Assembly: GCA_020741755.1 (NCBI GenBank)
Contig: DYYI01000022.1
Span: forward strand, 1-53,594
Length of the DNA stretch: 53,594 nucleotides
Direction: 5' to 3'
Source of the DNA: Aliicoccus persicus_A
GTDB taxonomy: Bacteria; Bacillota; Bacilli; Staphylococcales; Salinicoccaceae
Below the pieces are notes generated by a model. That model was not told where the DNA came from, did not search any database, and worked only from the letters and a program-made list of their open reading frames with translations. The position numbers and the translations under genes were made by a program. Every line of letters begins with the position of its first letter. Positions within the stretch are counted from its first letter, which is position 1. Shown here in pieces: positions 31,877 through 40,582 of the stretch.

Positions 31877-33934
31877 TTATTTCACGCGTAAAATAATAAC
31901 TTCAAACGGTTTTAACAGGATGCTATGTTCATAAGTTGCCTCATCTTTCACTCTAACATTCGATAAAACGACTTCAAACGTTTCTCCGTCAGCAATGAAG
32001 AAGTAATGATCTTCAGTACGCGGATTTGCAAGGATGATATGCGTTTCATCGTTGTGTGTCACACGCAGCGCGAAAAATTCTTCCTGCTCATCACGCATAA
32101 TATAGCTCACGCACGGATGAATTTCTTCAGCTGTTTTAAATTGGAACACTTCATGATCTTTTCTGAACTGAATCAAGTCACGCACAAATTGAATGTTGTC
32201 TTGATAATGTGCAGCGCGGTCCCAGTCCATCTTGTTGATGTCATCCATCGCGTTGTAAGAATTTTCATGTCCATCTTTCGTGCGCATGAACTCTTGACCC
32301 GCATGTATGAATGGTGTACCAAACGCTAATATACCAAGCGCTGTCGCCATCTGGTGTTGACGCTCAATGACAATTGGATGCCAATCATCACCATTCAAAC
32401 GGTCAAACAATGTATGGTTATCATGCGCTTCAACATAGTTAATCGACATCGATGGATCAAACGGTTCCATATTGCCGATAAAGACCTCGCGTAGCTCATG
32501 TGAATATTCTCCAGAGCCATGTACGTAACCACCAATTTCCATTTTAAATGTATCGCCTTTAAGCGCGTCGCGCAGTCGATCATTAAAGAAATGGACGCCT
32601 GGTACTTGTGATTTATTTTCAGGTACGGTCTTTTTATCTTCCGGTAGATTTGTGTTTAAATGCCAACCTTCACCGAGTAAAAATACGTCGCGATCCAAAT
32701 TGTATGAAGCTTCTCTTAATGCATGAATCGTATCCGTGTCCATCGCACCCATCAAGTCGAAGCGGTAACCGTCAATGTTGTAAGCTTCTAACCAATACAT
32801 AATCGTTTCAACGACAAATCGGCTTAACATCTTACGTTCTGTTGCTAAATCATTTCCGACACCAGTGCCATCGCTTAACGTAAAGCTGTCCGAGTTAAAT
32901 CGGAAGTAGTAGTTTGGTGCAAGCTTATGAAAACTGTTGTCTTCGACTGCAAATACATGGTTTAAAACGACATCAAAGATTACTTTTAAGCCATTTGCGT
33001 GGAAGCGATTAATCAATGTTTTTAATTCTTTAACGCGACTGATCGGATCATTTGGATTTGTCGAGTAACTGCCTTCAGGTGCCATAAAATACGCCGGGTC
33101 ATACCCCCAGTTATAGCTCTCATGTTGCTTTAATTCGTCAACAGTTTGGAAGTCGTTGACTGGCAACAGTTGTACATGCGTAACCCCAAGTGACTTGATG
33201 TAGTCGATACCTGTCGGCAAACCATATGATGAGGATTGACCACTATTAATTCCGGTAAACTTCCATCTTAAATCTTCATCTACACTCGAATTGATATGAC
33301 TTGTCATATCGCGCACATGTGCTTCGTATATAATGACGTCGCCATTCTCAGGTGAAATCGTTGATTCGAGTGTTTCATCTGGCACAATGCGGTCGATGTC
33401 AATGACCATTCCCCGGGCACCGTTTGCTGTCAGCGTTTTAACATATGGATCATTGACGAAATGCGTCACATTATTGTGCGATACTTCGTAATGAAACAGC
33501 TGTTCATGCAAGTCACCATCCACAGTCACTTCGAAATATCCGTCAATTTTATTCATTTTAATACGTTCATTTTCAAGTCGTAAATTCATTTCGAAAGCCG
33601 TCGGTGCAAACACGCGGAACGTCGTCGATTCTTTTGTATATACAGGGCCCATCGGTAAATCAGTCGCATACGTTTCATCGAATTGTGGCGTTGTTGGGTA
33701 TTTGCCCATCTCAAGTGGTAATTTATAGCCATTAAATTGAATCATTGTTTGTCGTGATAAGTTGATATCTTCTGCTAACACAATCGTTGTATGTGTATCA
33801 TTGTCAGTAATAGATTCTACTCGTATATCATCATCATCTTGCTTAACGCTAATTTTCACGTCTTTTTCTGTATCTTTTTCTTCGTCGTAAACAAGAGCGA
33901 TGACATTTCTGTCATCTAAATATGCGATAGGCAT
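31877..33934 (-). CDS. pulA: Type I pullulanase (glycogen/starch debranching enzyme)
   Basis: GH13 alpha-1,6-glucosidase, 685 residues, no signal peptide, so it acts inside the cell on glycogen branches. The signature YNWGYDPAYFMAPEGSY is specific for type I pullulanases. Catalytic regions are IDGYRFDLMGAMD (nucleophile Asp), LLGEGWHL (acid Glu) and NYVEAHDNHTLFD. N-terminal beta-sandwich domains precede the barrel. AGGAGG lies upstream of the ATG. It is divergent from glgB and may share regulation with the glg genes. Also called amyX in Bacillus. Confidence 0.92.
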   Translation of the reverse strand: MPIAYLDDRNVIALVYDEEKDTEKDVKISVKQDDDDIRVESITDNDTHTTIVLAEDINLSRQTMIQFNGYKLPLEMGKYPTTPQFDETYATDLPMGPVYTKESTTFRVFAPTAFEMNLRLENERIKMNKIDGYFEVTVDGDLHEQLFHYEVSHNNVTHFVNDPYVKTLTANGARGMVIDIDRIVPDETLESTISPENGDVIIYEAHVRDMTSHINSSVDEDLRWKFTGINSGQSSSYGLPTGIDYIKSLGVTHVQLLPVNDFQTVDELKQHESYNWGYDPAYFMAPEGSYSTNPNDPISRVKELKTLINRFHANGLKVIFDVVLNHVFAVEDNSFHKLAPNYYFRFNSDSFTLSDGTGVGNDLATERKMLSRFVVETIMYWLEAYNIDGYRFDLMGAMDTDTIHALREASYNLDRDVFLLGEGWHLNTNLPEDKKTVPENKSQVPGVHFFNDRLRDALKGDTFKMEIGGYVHGSGEYSHELREVFIGNMEPFDPSMSINYVEAHDNHTLFDRLNGDDWHPIVIERQHQMATALGILAFGTPFIHAGQEFMRTKDGHENSYNAMDDINKMDWDRAAHYQDNIQFVRDLIQFRKDHEVFQFKTAEEIHPCVSYIMRDEQEEFFALRVTHNDETHIILANPRTEDHYFFIADGETFEVVLSNVRVKDEATYEHSILLKPFEVIILRVK

Positions 33935-33982
33935 ATATGGTCCTCCTAATAAATGTTAAGATTGTTAAAATATAGAATTTTA

Positions 33983-34011
33983 TTCATACTATTTCATAAT
34001 CATAGTATAAT
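33983..34011 (+). promoter_or_regulatory. Promoter of the glg operon
   Basis: TTCATA (33983-33988), 17-base spacer, consensus TATAAT (34006-34011). It is 49 bases before glgB, in the divergent gap with pulA. No clear CcpA site is seen. Confidence 0.65.
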
Positions 34012-34059
34012 TAAATTATACAATAAAAAGAGCAATATATACTGAACAGAGGTGATTCT

Positions 34060-35955
34060 ATGAAAAAACATAAGGCTCGTTTAGAGATGGATCAATACTT
34101 GTTTCATCAAGGCACACACTATCATGCGTATGAGTTCCTTGGCGCACATGTACTCGATGATAATCGCATGCGGTTTATCACGTGGGCACCGAATGCACAC
34201 CATGTCCAACTGATGTGTAATTATAACCATTTTAGCGGAGATGGATTTGATTTTGAACGGTTGAACGATCAAGGCTTATGGGTGTTATACACAGATAAAG
34301 TACATGTTGGTGATGTTTATAAATATAAAATACATCATGCAGATGGTTACAATGTAAAGTCTGACCCATACGCGCAATACTCCGAAGTACGACCGAATAA
34401 TGCAAGCATCGTTTATAAGAGTGATTTTAAGTTTACAGACGATGATTGGATGGCGCGTCGAAGAAATTCAAACATCTACGAATCTCCAATTAACATCTAT
34501 GAAATTCATCTCGGCTCATGGAAACGCCACTTTACGGATGATCAAAATCCGAACGGCACATATTTTTACACTTATCAGCAATTCATTGACACCTTGATTC
34601 CATACTTACAAGAAATGAACTACACACACGTTGAGTTTTTGCCACTCGGTGAACACCCGTTTGACGCATCATGGGGATATCAAATGACCGGTTATTTTTC
34701 AGCAACTAGTCGCTACGGGACACCCGATGAATTAAAACAATTGATCAATGCGCTACATCGCGCTGGAGTCGGCGTCATTATGGACGTCGTACTCGCTCAC
34801 TTTAATAAGGATGATCATGGATTAAGACGCTTTGACGGCACGCCGACGTACGAACATCCAGATGAATATATTGCGAACAAGCGTGCATGGGGGACATTAA
34901 CATTTGATTTCGGTCGCAATGAAGTTCAATCATTTTTAGTTTCGAGTTGCCTCTTCTGGATAAAAGAATTTCATATCGATGGACTGCGTGTCGACGCGGT
35001 GCATAGCATGATTGACTTAAACTTTGAAAATTATGAAGAACACGAAAAAATTTACAACGAACATGGTGATGATCGAAACATTGCGGGTATTGAAATTATA
35101 AAAAAAATTAATACAGCGGTGTTTAAAGAAGATACATCAATTTTAATGATGGCAGAGGATTCATCAGATATTCCATTGATTACCCATCCGATAGACAACG
35201 GTGGACTCGGCTTTAATTTCAAATGGGATCTCGGCTGGATGCACGACCGATTGAAATATATTTCAAAATCATTTGATGAGCGCATGCATTATCATGACAA
35301 GATGACATTTACGATGATGTACAAGTATAACGAAAATTACGTGTTGCCACTGTCACATGATGAGGTCGTCCATTATAAGAAAAGTATTTTAGATAAACAA
35401 CAAGGTGACCAATGGCAACAATTCGCTGGCGTCCGCGTACTGTACGGCAACCAGATGAGTGAGCCAGGAAAGCAGTTGTTATTTATGGGTCAAGAGATTG
35501 GCATGTACCACGAATGGAAAGATCACGAAGAAGTAGACTGGCATTTACTCGAGTTTCCATTACATCAACAACTGAAACTTTACATGAAAGATTTAAACAC
35601 ACTATACCGTGACAATCCGGAATTTTATCAGCTGGATTATGAGCAGGAAGGATTCCAGTGGATGGTCGTCAATGACCGAGACAATGGCGTGTTTGCTTAT
35701 ACGCGTTCAAGTCGAGACGGGTTTAAAGTGTGTGTACTGAACTTTAAACCCGATGTCCATTACGATTATTCAATCCCTGTGCCTTTGGGTGGAGAATACA
35801 AAGAAATATTTAACAGCGATCATGCAAAATACGGTGGTTCTGGCGTCATCAATGGCACGCATCAAACGATTGATCAAGCAATGAACAACCAAGACCAACA
35901 TATAAAGATAACAGTCTCGCCACTTGCTTTTATAGTTTTCGAGTTTAAAAATTAG
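34060..35955 (+). CDS. glgB: 1,4-alpha-glucan branching enzyme
   Basis: GH13 enzyme that adds alpha-1,6 branches to glycogen, 631 residues. An N-terminal CBM48 (FLGAHVLDDNRMRFITWAPNAHHVQL) precedes the barrel. Catalytic regions are FHIDGLRVDAVHSM (Asp), MMAEDSSDIP (Glu) and LPLSHDEVVH (Asp). INIYEIHLGSWKR is also typical. RBS AGAGGTGA lies upstream. First gene of glgBCDA. Confidence 0.95.
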   Translation: MKKHKARLEMDQYLFHQGTHYHAYEFLGAHVLDDNRMRFITWAPNAHHVQLMCNYNHFSGDGFDFERLNDQGLWVLYTDKVHVGDVYKYKIHHADGYNVKSDPYAQYSEVRPNNASIVYKSDFKFTDDDWMARRRNSNIYESPINIYEIHLGSWKRHFTDDQNPNGTYFYTYQQFIDTLIPYLQEMNYTHVEFLPLGEHPFDASWGYQMTGYFSATSRYGTPDELKQLINALHRAGVGVIMDVVLAHFNKDDHGLRRFDGTPTYEHPDEYIANKRAWGTLTFDFGRNEVQSFLVSSCLFWIKEFHIDGLRVDAVHSMIDLNFENYEEHEKIYNEHGDDRNIAGIEIIKKINTAVFKEDTSILMMAEDSSDIPLITHPIDNGGLGFNFKWDLGWMHDRLKYISKSFDERMHYHDKMTFTMMYKYNENYVLPLSHDEVVHYKKSILDKQQGDQWQQFAGVRVLYGNQMSEPGKQLLFMGQEIGMYHEWKDHEEVDWHLLEFPLHQQLKLYMKDLNTLYRDNPEFYQLDYEQEGFQWMVVNDRDNGVFAYTRSSRDGFKVCVLNFKPDVHYDYSIPVPLGGEYKEIFNSDHAKYGGSGVINGTHQTIDQAMNNQDQHIKITVSPLAFIVFEFKN

Positions 35956-35966
35956 GAGGGCTATAT

Positions 35967-37127
35967 ATGAGCCAAAAAACTGTTGCTATGTTACTTGCTG
36001 GAGGAAAGGGAACGCGCCTCGGAGAATTGACAAAAGATATCGCTAAACCTGCAGTGCCATTTGGTGGTAAGTATCGAATTATTGATTTTACAATGAGTAA
36101 TCTTGCAAATTCTCGCATTTCAACAGTCGGTGTTCTTGTTCAATACTCACCGCTTATGTTGAACAAACATTTGGGTATTGGGGCACCGTGGGGACTCGAT
36201 CGTCAAGCGGGTGGACTCAGTACGCTGTCGCCATATAGCGACCGCACGAGAAGCTCTTGGTTTAGCGGTACGGCAGATGCTATCGTTAAAAATATTCATT
36301 ACATCGAACAGTTTGAGCCGAAGTATTTGCTCGTTTTAAGTGGTGACCATGTCTATCAGATGAACTATCGACAGATGATAGACTTCCATGAAGAGAACGA
36401 AGCGGATGCAACCATTTCAGTCATTGAAGTGCCATTTGAAGATGCCCATCGATTTGGTATTTTGAACACAAATGAAGATGGCAGCATATATGAATTTGAA
36501 GAAAAACCAGAAAATCCGAAGAGTAACAATGCTTCGATGGGTATCTATGTCTTCACATGGGATGTCGTCAAGCCATATTTAATCGCTGATGAACAGGATG
36601 AAACGAGCGATCACGATTTCGGTAAAAATATTATTCCTGCACTTTTAAAAGATAAAAGACGACTGTATGCCTATACATTCAAAGGCTACTGGAAAGATGT
36701 AGGAACAATTCAAAGTTACTGGGAATCCAATATGGACCTTCTCGATGATAACAATCAAGAACTCGTCACATCGCGTTCTTGGGAAATTTATCCGAATGAG
36801 AAAAATTTGCCACCTGAATATATTGGGGAGGATACTGAAATATCAAATAGCATGATTTCACCCGGATCATTCATCGAAGGTCGTATTAAAGACTCCATTT
36901 TATTTAATGCTGTAGAAACTGAAAAAGATGTTTCGATACAGTCATCCATCATTCATCCAGACGTCATCGTGCGTAGTGGTGCAGTGCTCGACCGGGTCAT
37001 CGTGATGGAAGGGGTCGAAGTGCCAGCAGGTGCAGTTATAAAAACACCAGAAGGTCAAGAACCAATCGTCATCAGCCAATCGAATATACGCGCATTGATT
37101 CAATCGGGAGGTCATGAAAATGAGTAA
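35967..37127 (+). CDS. glgC: Glucose-1-phosphate adenylyltransferase, catalytic subunit
   Basis: Makes ADP-glucose, the glycogen precursor, 386 residues. The nucleotide-binding motif is AMLLAGGKGTRLGELTKDIAKPAVPFGGKYRIIDF, and DHVYQMNY and EEKPENPKSNNASMGIYVF are conserved. A left-handed beta-helix region makes up the last 100 residues. It overlaps glgD. Confidence 0.95.
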   Translation: MSQKTVAMLLAGGKGTRLGELTKDIAKPAVPFGGKYRIIDFTMSNLANSRISTVGVLVQYSPLMLNKHLGIGAPWGLDRQAGGLSTLSPYSDRTRSSWFSGTADAIVKNIHYIEQFEPKYLLVLSGDHVYQMNYRQMIDFHEENEADATISVIEVPFEDAHRFGILNTNEDGSIYEFEEKPENPKSNNASMGIYVFTWDVVKPYLIADEQDETSDHDFGKNIIPALLKDKRRLYAYTFKGYWKDVGTIQSYWESNMDLLDDNNQELVTSRSWEIYPNEKNLPPEYIGEDTEISNSMISPGSFIEGRIKDSILFNAVETEKDVSIQSSIIHPDVIVRSGAVLDRVIVMEGVEVPAGAVIKTPEGQEPIVISQSNIRALIQSGGHENE

Positions 37128-38220
37128 TGAAATTTTAGGACTTATTAATCTTGTAGAGGATAATGACAACTTAGATGAACTCACGTATTTTAGAAATGCA
37201 GCAGCCATACCTTTCATGGGACGCTACCGTGTAATTGACTTTAAAATCTCTAACTTCTGGTATTCCGGTGTCAATGTCATCGGCGTGTTCGCTAACAACA
37301 AGTTCCGCTCATTGCTCGACCATTTGAACCGTGAAGAGGATTTTGGTATGGAAGGTAGAAAATCTAGAATTTTTGTCCTCCCACCCGACTGGAACGATCC
37401 GACAGATATTTCTCGCGGCGATTTAAAATATTACCATAACCACATGGACTTGTTTACACGCTCATCCAGTGAACATGTGATCATCTCTGACTTAACTTAT
37501 ATTACGAACGATGATTTTAGAAAAGCGTTTCTACATCATAAAGAAGTGGATGCAGACATTACATTGATCGGCGAAGTGCACGACAATGCACCGACTGGTT
37601 CGATGCTCCGCATGTCCACAGAGGAAGACCGCGTGACTGGACTTAATTATGATGAGAGCAATCCGCATGTGTATACAGGGGTCTTTATCATTAAAAAAGA
37701 ACTTTTGATTGATATCATTCGCTACTGTGTAAACAATTTCAAAGAAAGCATGTTCCACCAAGGGATTCGCGAGCGACTCAGTGAATACAAGGTGTCACAT
37801 TACAATATGAACAGCACATCATTTTACTTTGGTACTGTTGAGCGTTATTTTAACAACAGTATGAAGTTACTCGATAAGGAAACGTACCGTGAGTTTTTAT
37901 ATGGGAAGAATCGAGTGATGACGAAGATTAGCACGCGACCATCAACGCTATATAAAGCGGACAGTAAAGTAAAGAACTCTGTATTATCTAACGGCGTTGT
38001 CGTACGCGGTACGGTTGAGAATTCTGTCTTATCTCGGAACGTTGTCATCGAAGCGGGTGCAACGGTTAAAAACGCAGTAATATTTGCGAATAGTGTTGTG
38101 AATAGCGGCGCCTATTTAGAAAACGTCATCATCGATAAGGATGTTGTCATCAAAGAGAATCGCCAGTTGATTGGCACAGAAAACAAACCGTTTATTACAG
38201 CAAAACGCACGCACATTTAA
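37120..38220 (+). CDS. glgD: Glucose-1-phosphate adenylyltransferase, regulatory subunit
   Basis: GlgC paralogue, about 366 residues. The catalytic GGxGxRL loop is replaced (LGLINLVEDNDNLDELTYFRNAAAIPFMGRYRVIDF), as usual for GlgD, so it acts as a partner of GlgC. The beta-helix region is retained. I chose ATG at 37120 because GGGAGG lies 8 bases upstream; the ATG at 37114 is too near to it. It overlaps the glgC end by 8 bases. Confidence 0.93.
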   Translation: MSNEILGLINLVEDNDNLDELTYFRNAAAIPFMGRYRVIDFKISNFWYSGVNVIGVFANNKFRSLLDHLNREEDFGMEGRKSRIFVLPPDWNDPTDISRGDLKYYHNHMDLFTRSSSEHVIISDLTYITNDDFRKAFLHHKEVDADITLIGEVHDNAPTGSMLRMSTEEDRVTGLNYDESNPHVYTGVFIIKKELLIDIIRYCVNNFKESMFHQGIRERLSEYKVSHYNMNSTSFYFGTVERYFNNSMKLLDKETYREFLYGKNRVMTKISTRPSTLYKADSKVKNSVLSNGVVVRGTVENSVLSRNVVIEAGATVKNAVIFANSVVNSGAYLENVIIDKDVVIKENRQLIGTENKPFITAKRTHI

Positions 38221-38243
38221 TCATAAAAACTAGGAGTAATCCA

Positions 38244-39650
38244 ATGAAAAACATTTTATTTGCAGCCAGTGAATGTGCACCTTACGCCAAGAGCGGTGGG
38301 CTAGGAGATATCATCAGCAGTTTGCCAAAAGCACTCAACGATAAAAAGCATCGTGTCACTGTGATGTTGCCATTGTATGAACAAATTAAAGAGAGCGAAG
38401 TATTTAACGCAATGGTAGAAGTTGCGGAATACAATACGACCGTTGTATGGCGCAATAAACAGACGCGACTATTTAAGTATGTGAAGGATGGCATCACGTA
38501 TTTATTTGTGGATAACAAATATTACTTTGGCCGTGATAATTTATATGGCTACTTTGATGATGCGGAGCGTTTTATCTATTTTTCAAATGCAATTATGGAC
38601 TATTTGAATGAGACGGATGAAGTGTATGATGTCTTGCATTGTCATGACTGGCAGATGGGTTCACTCGTAGCAAGTGCAAAAATATTGAAACCACAGCCGT
38701 TTAAAATCGTCTATACTATTCACAATATCCATTACCAGGGCTGGTTCAATACGGATGATTACGATAATCTAATCGAGCTCGATCGCATTCATTTTGATGG
38801 GTTTTTATTTAACGGGCAAATGAACTTGATGAAAGCTGCAATTTTCCATGCGGATGTTGTGACAACAGTGAGTGAAACGTATGCGAATGAAATTTTGTCA
38901 CCGTTCTTCGGTGAAGGATTAGAAAATCTGTTGTATTCACGGTATGACGATTTGTATGGTGTTCGTAATGGACTCGACACACAGAGTTACGATCCAAACC
39001 GTGATAAATCAATCGCGGCACGCTACCGGACATCAAGAAAATCAAAGATGAGAAACAAGTTGGCGTTGCAACATGAATATGGATTTGAAGTGTCAGAAGA
39101 CATCCCGATGTACGGACTCGTTACGCGTTTGATTGAGCAAAAAGGAATCGACTTAATCATGCGTATTTTTGAAGAGTTTATGGACACACACCCAGAAGCA
39201 CAGTTTGTTATGGTAGGAAATGGCGAGGAGCAGTACGAAGACTACTTTAGAATGCTTGAGTCGAAGTATCCAGGAAGAGTGAGGGCAACTATCGGATTTA
39301 GCGAAGACTTGGCAAGAAAGATTTATGCTTCGAGCGACTTCTTTTTGATGCCAAGTCTGTTCGAACCATGCGGACTGGGGCAGTTAATTGCAATTCGCTA
39401 TTTAACTTTGCCGATTGTTCGAGAGACAGGCGGGTTGCGCGATACTGTGACGCCGTTTAATGAATTTGACATGAGCGGTAATGGATTCTCGTTTGCGAAT
39501 TACAATGCGCATGACTTTTTGAACGTACTGAACTACAGTTACGATGTGTTCTATGACGATGCTGCTATGAAGGCGTTGTTTGCGAACATGAAGTCTTCGA
39601 AGCTTGGCTGGGATACGTCGGCGGACCAGTATATAAAGATTTATGAGTAG
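38244..39650 (+). CDS. glgA: Glycogen synthase (ADP-glucose)
   Basis: GT5 glycosyltransferase that extends glycogen, 468 residues. The N-terminus has ECAPYAKSGGLGDIISSLPKAL (the KxGGL ADP-glucose motif), and the C-terminal domain has LFEPCGLGQLIAIRYLTLPIVRETGGL. It is the last gene of the operon; no glycogen phosphorylase gene follows, only a repeat region. Confidence 0.95.
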   Translation: MKNILFAASECAPYAKSGGLGDIISSLPKALNDKKHRVTVMLPLYEQIKESEVFNAMVEVAEYNTTVVWRNKQTRLFKYVKDGITYLFVDNKYYFGRDNLYGYFDDAERFIYFSNAIMDYLNETDEVYDVLHCHDWQMGSLVASAKILKPQPFKIVYTIHNIHYQGWFNTDDYDNLIELDRIHFDGFLFNGQMNLMKAAIFHADVVTTVSETYANEILSPFFGEGLENLLYSRYDDLYGVRNGLDTQSYDPNRDKSIAARYRTSRKSKMRNKLALQHEYGFEVSEDIPMYGLVTRLIEQKGIDLIMRIFEEFMDTHPEAQFVMVGNGEEQYEDYFRMLESKYPGRVRATIGFSEDLARKIYASSDFFLMPSLFEPCGLGQLIAIRYLTLPIVRETGGLRDTVTPFNEFDMSGNGFSFANYNAHDFLNVLNYSYDVFYDDAAMKALFANMKSSKLGWDTSADQYIKIYE

Positions 39651-39689
39651 TGGATTGTAGTTTTTGTGATTTTTAGTTGAAGCGTTCAA

Positions 39690-40001
39690 AGTGGGACTCC
39701 CGTGGTGAAAATCATGGTCTGAGTCCCACTATTGTGCGTTTAGTGGGACTCCCGTGTTGAGAAACATGGTCTGAGTCCCATTATTATGTGTTTAGTGGGA
39801 CTCCCGAGATGAGAATCATGGTTTGAGTAACACTAAGTGAGGTAAAGTGTTACTCCCGAGTTGAGAATCATGGTCTGAGTAACACTAAGTGAGGTAAAGT
39901 GTTACTCCTGAGGTATAAATCGTGGTCTGAGTAACACTTTTAGGTGTTTAGTGTTACTCCCAGGGTAGAAATCGTGGTCTGAGGAACAGTAAACGATTGA
40001 A
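39690..40001. repeat. 52-bp palindromic repeat array, ACTC subfamily (locus E)
   Basis: Six units of 52 bp start at 39690, 39742, 39794, 39846, 39898 and 39950. The first units have arms AGTGGGACTC and GAGTCCCACT, the later ones AGTGTTACTC and GAGTAACACT. Each right arm pairs perfectly or nearly so with the next left arm over an 11-base loop, even at the change between the two versions. No T-tract follows. Confidence 0.92.
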
Positions 40002-40206
40002 AGTGTTCCACAGCTCTAATTTTTGTGTCGTGAGGAACAGTTTACAACCTAAAGTGTTCCACAGCTCCGATTTTTACGTCGTGAGGAACAGTAAACGATT
40101 GAAAGTGTTCCACAGCTCTAATTTTTGTGTCGTGAGGAACAGTAAACGATTGAAAGTGTTCCACAGCTCTAATTTTTGTGTCGTGAGGAACAGTTTACGA
40201 TCTATC
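40002..40206. repeat. 51-bp palindromic repeat array, GGAACA subfamily (locus E)
   Basis: Four units start at 40002, 40053, 40104 and 40155. They begin AGTGTTCCACAGCTC and contain GTGAGGAACAGT, which can pair as TGTTCC/GGAACA. They continue the phase of the preceding 52-bp units and match locus B at 13553-13643. A repetitive reading frame crosses here but is only a by-product of the repeat. Confidence 0.92.
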
Positions 40207-40505
40207 TGTGCGTCAGCTCAAGTTTTTCTAATCTGCCTCACATTTCGCAACCCGAGCTGTGCGTCAGCTCAAGTTTTTCTAATCTAACGCACACTTTGCA
40301 ACTCTATCTGTGCGTCAGCTCAAGATTTTCCGAGCTGCCGCACACTTTGCAACTCTATCTGTGCGTCAGCTCAAGATTATCCGTCCTGCCGCACACTTTA
40401 CAACTCCAGCTGTGCGTCAGCTCAAGATATTCCGACCTGCCGCACACTTTACAACTCGAGCTGTGCGTCAGCTCAAGATTTTCCGACCTGCCGCACACTT
40501 TACAC
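40207..40505. repeat. 51-bp palindromic repeat array, GTGCG subfamily (locus E)
   Basis: Six units start at 40207, 40258, 40309, 40360, 40411 and 40462; the last is cut short. Units begin TGTGCGTCAGCTCAAG and contain CTGCCGCACA, which pair as 10-base arms with one mismatch. The array runs up to the rqcH terminator. Confidence 0.92.
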
Positions 40506-40508
40506 AAA

Positions 40509-40555
40509 AAAAGCATCATCTCCCAATCAAAATCAACCGGGGAGATGATGCTTTT
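40509..40555. terminator. Terminator of rqcH, possibly bidirectional
   Basis: Perfect 16-bp stem AAAAGCATCATCTCCC (40508/9-40524) with GGGAGATGATGCTTTT (40540-40555) and a loop of about 15 bases. A-runs on the left give a T-tract on the minus strand, where rqcH ends 28 bases away. Confidence 0.88.
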
Positions 40556-40582
40556 AAAATTCACAGCCAATCCAAACCAAAC

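Noticed and set aside
39690..40505. Possible CRISPR array
   Set aside because: The whole unit repeats; there are no unique spacers between constant repeats, and no cas genes are nearby. The same holds for the 41-bp arrays at 29868 and 53262.
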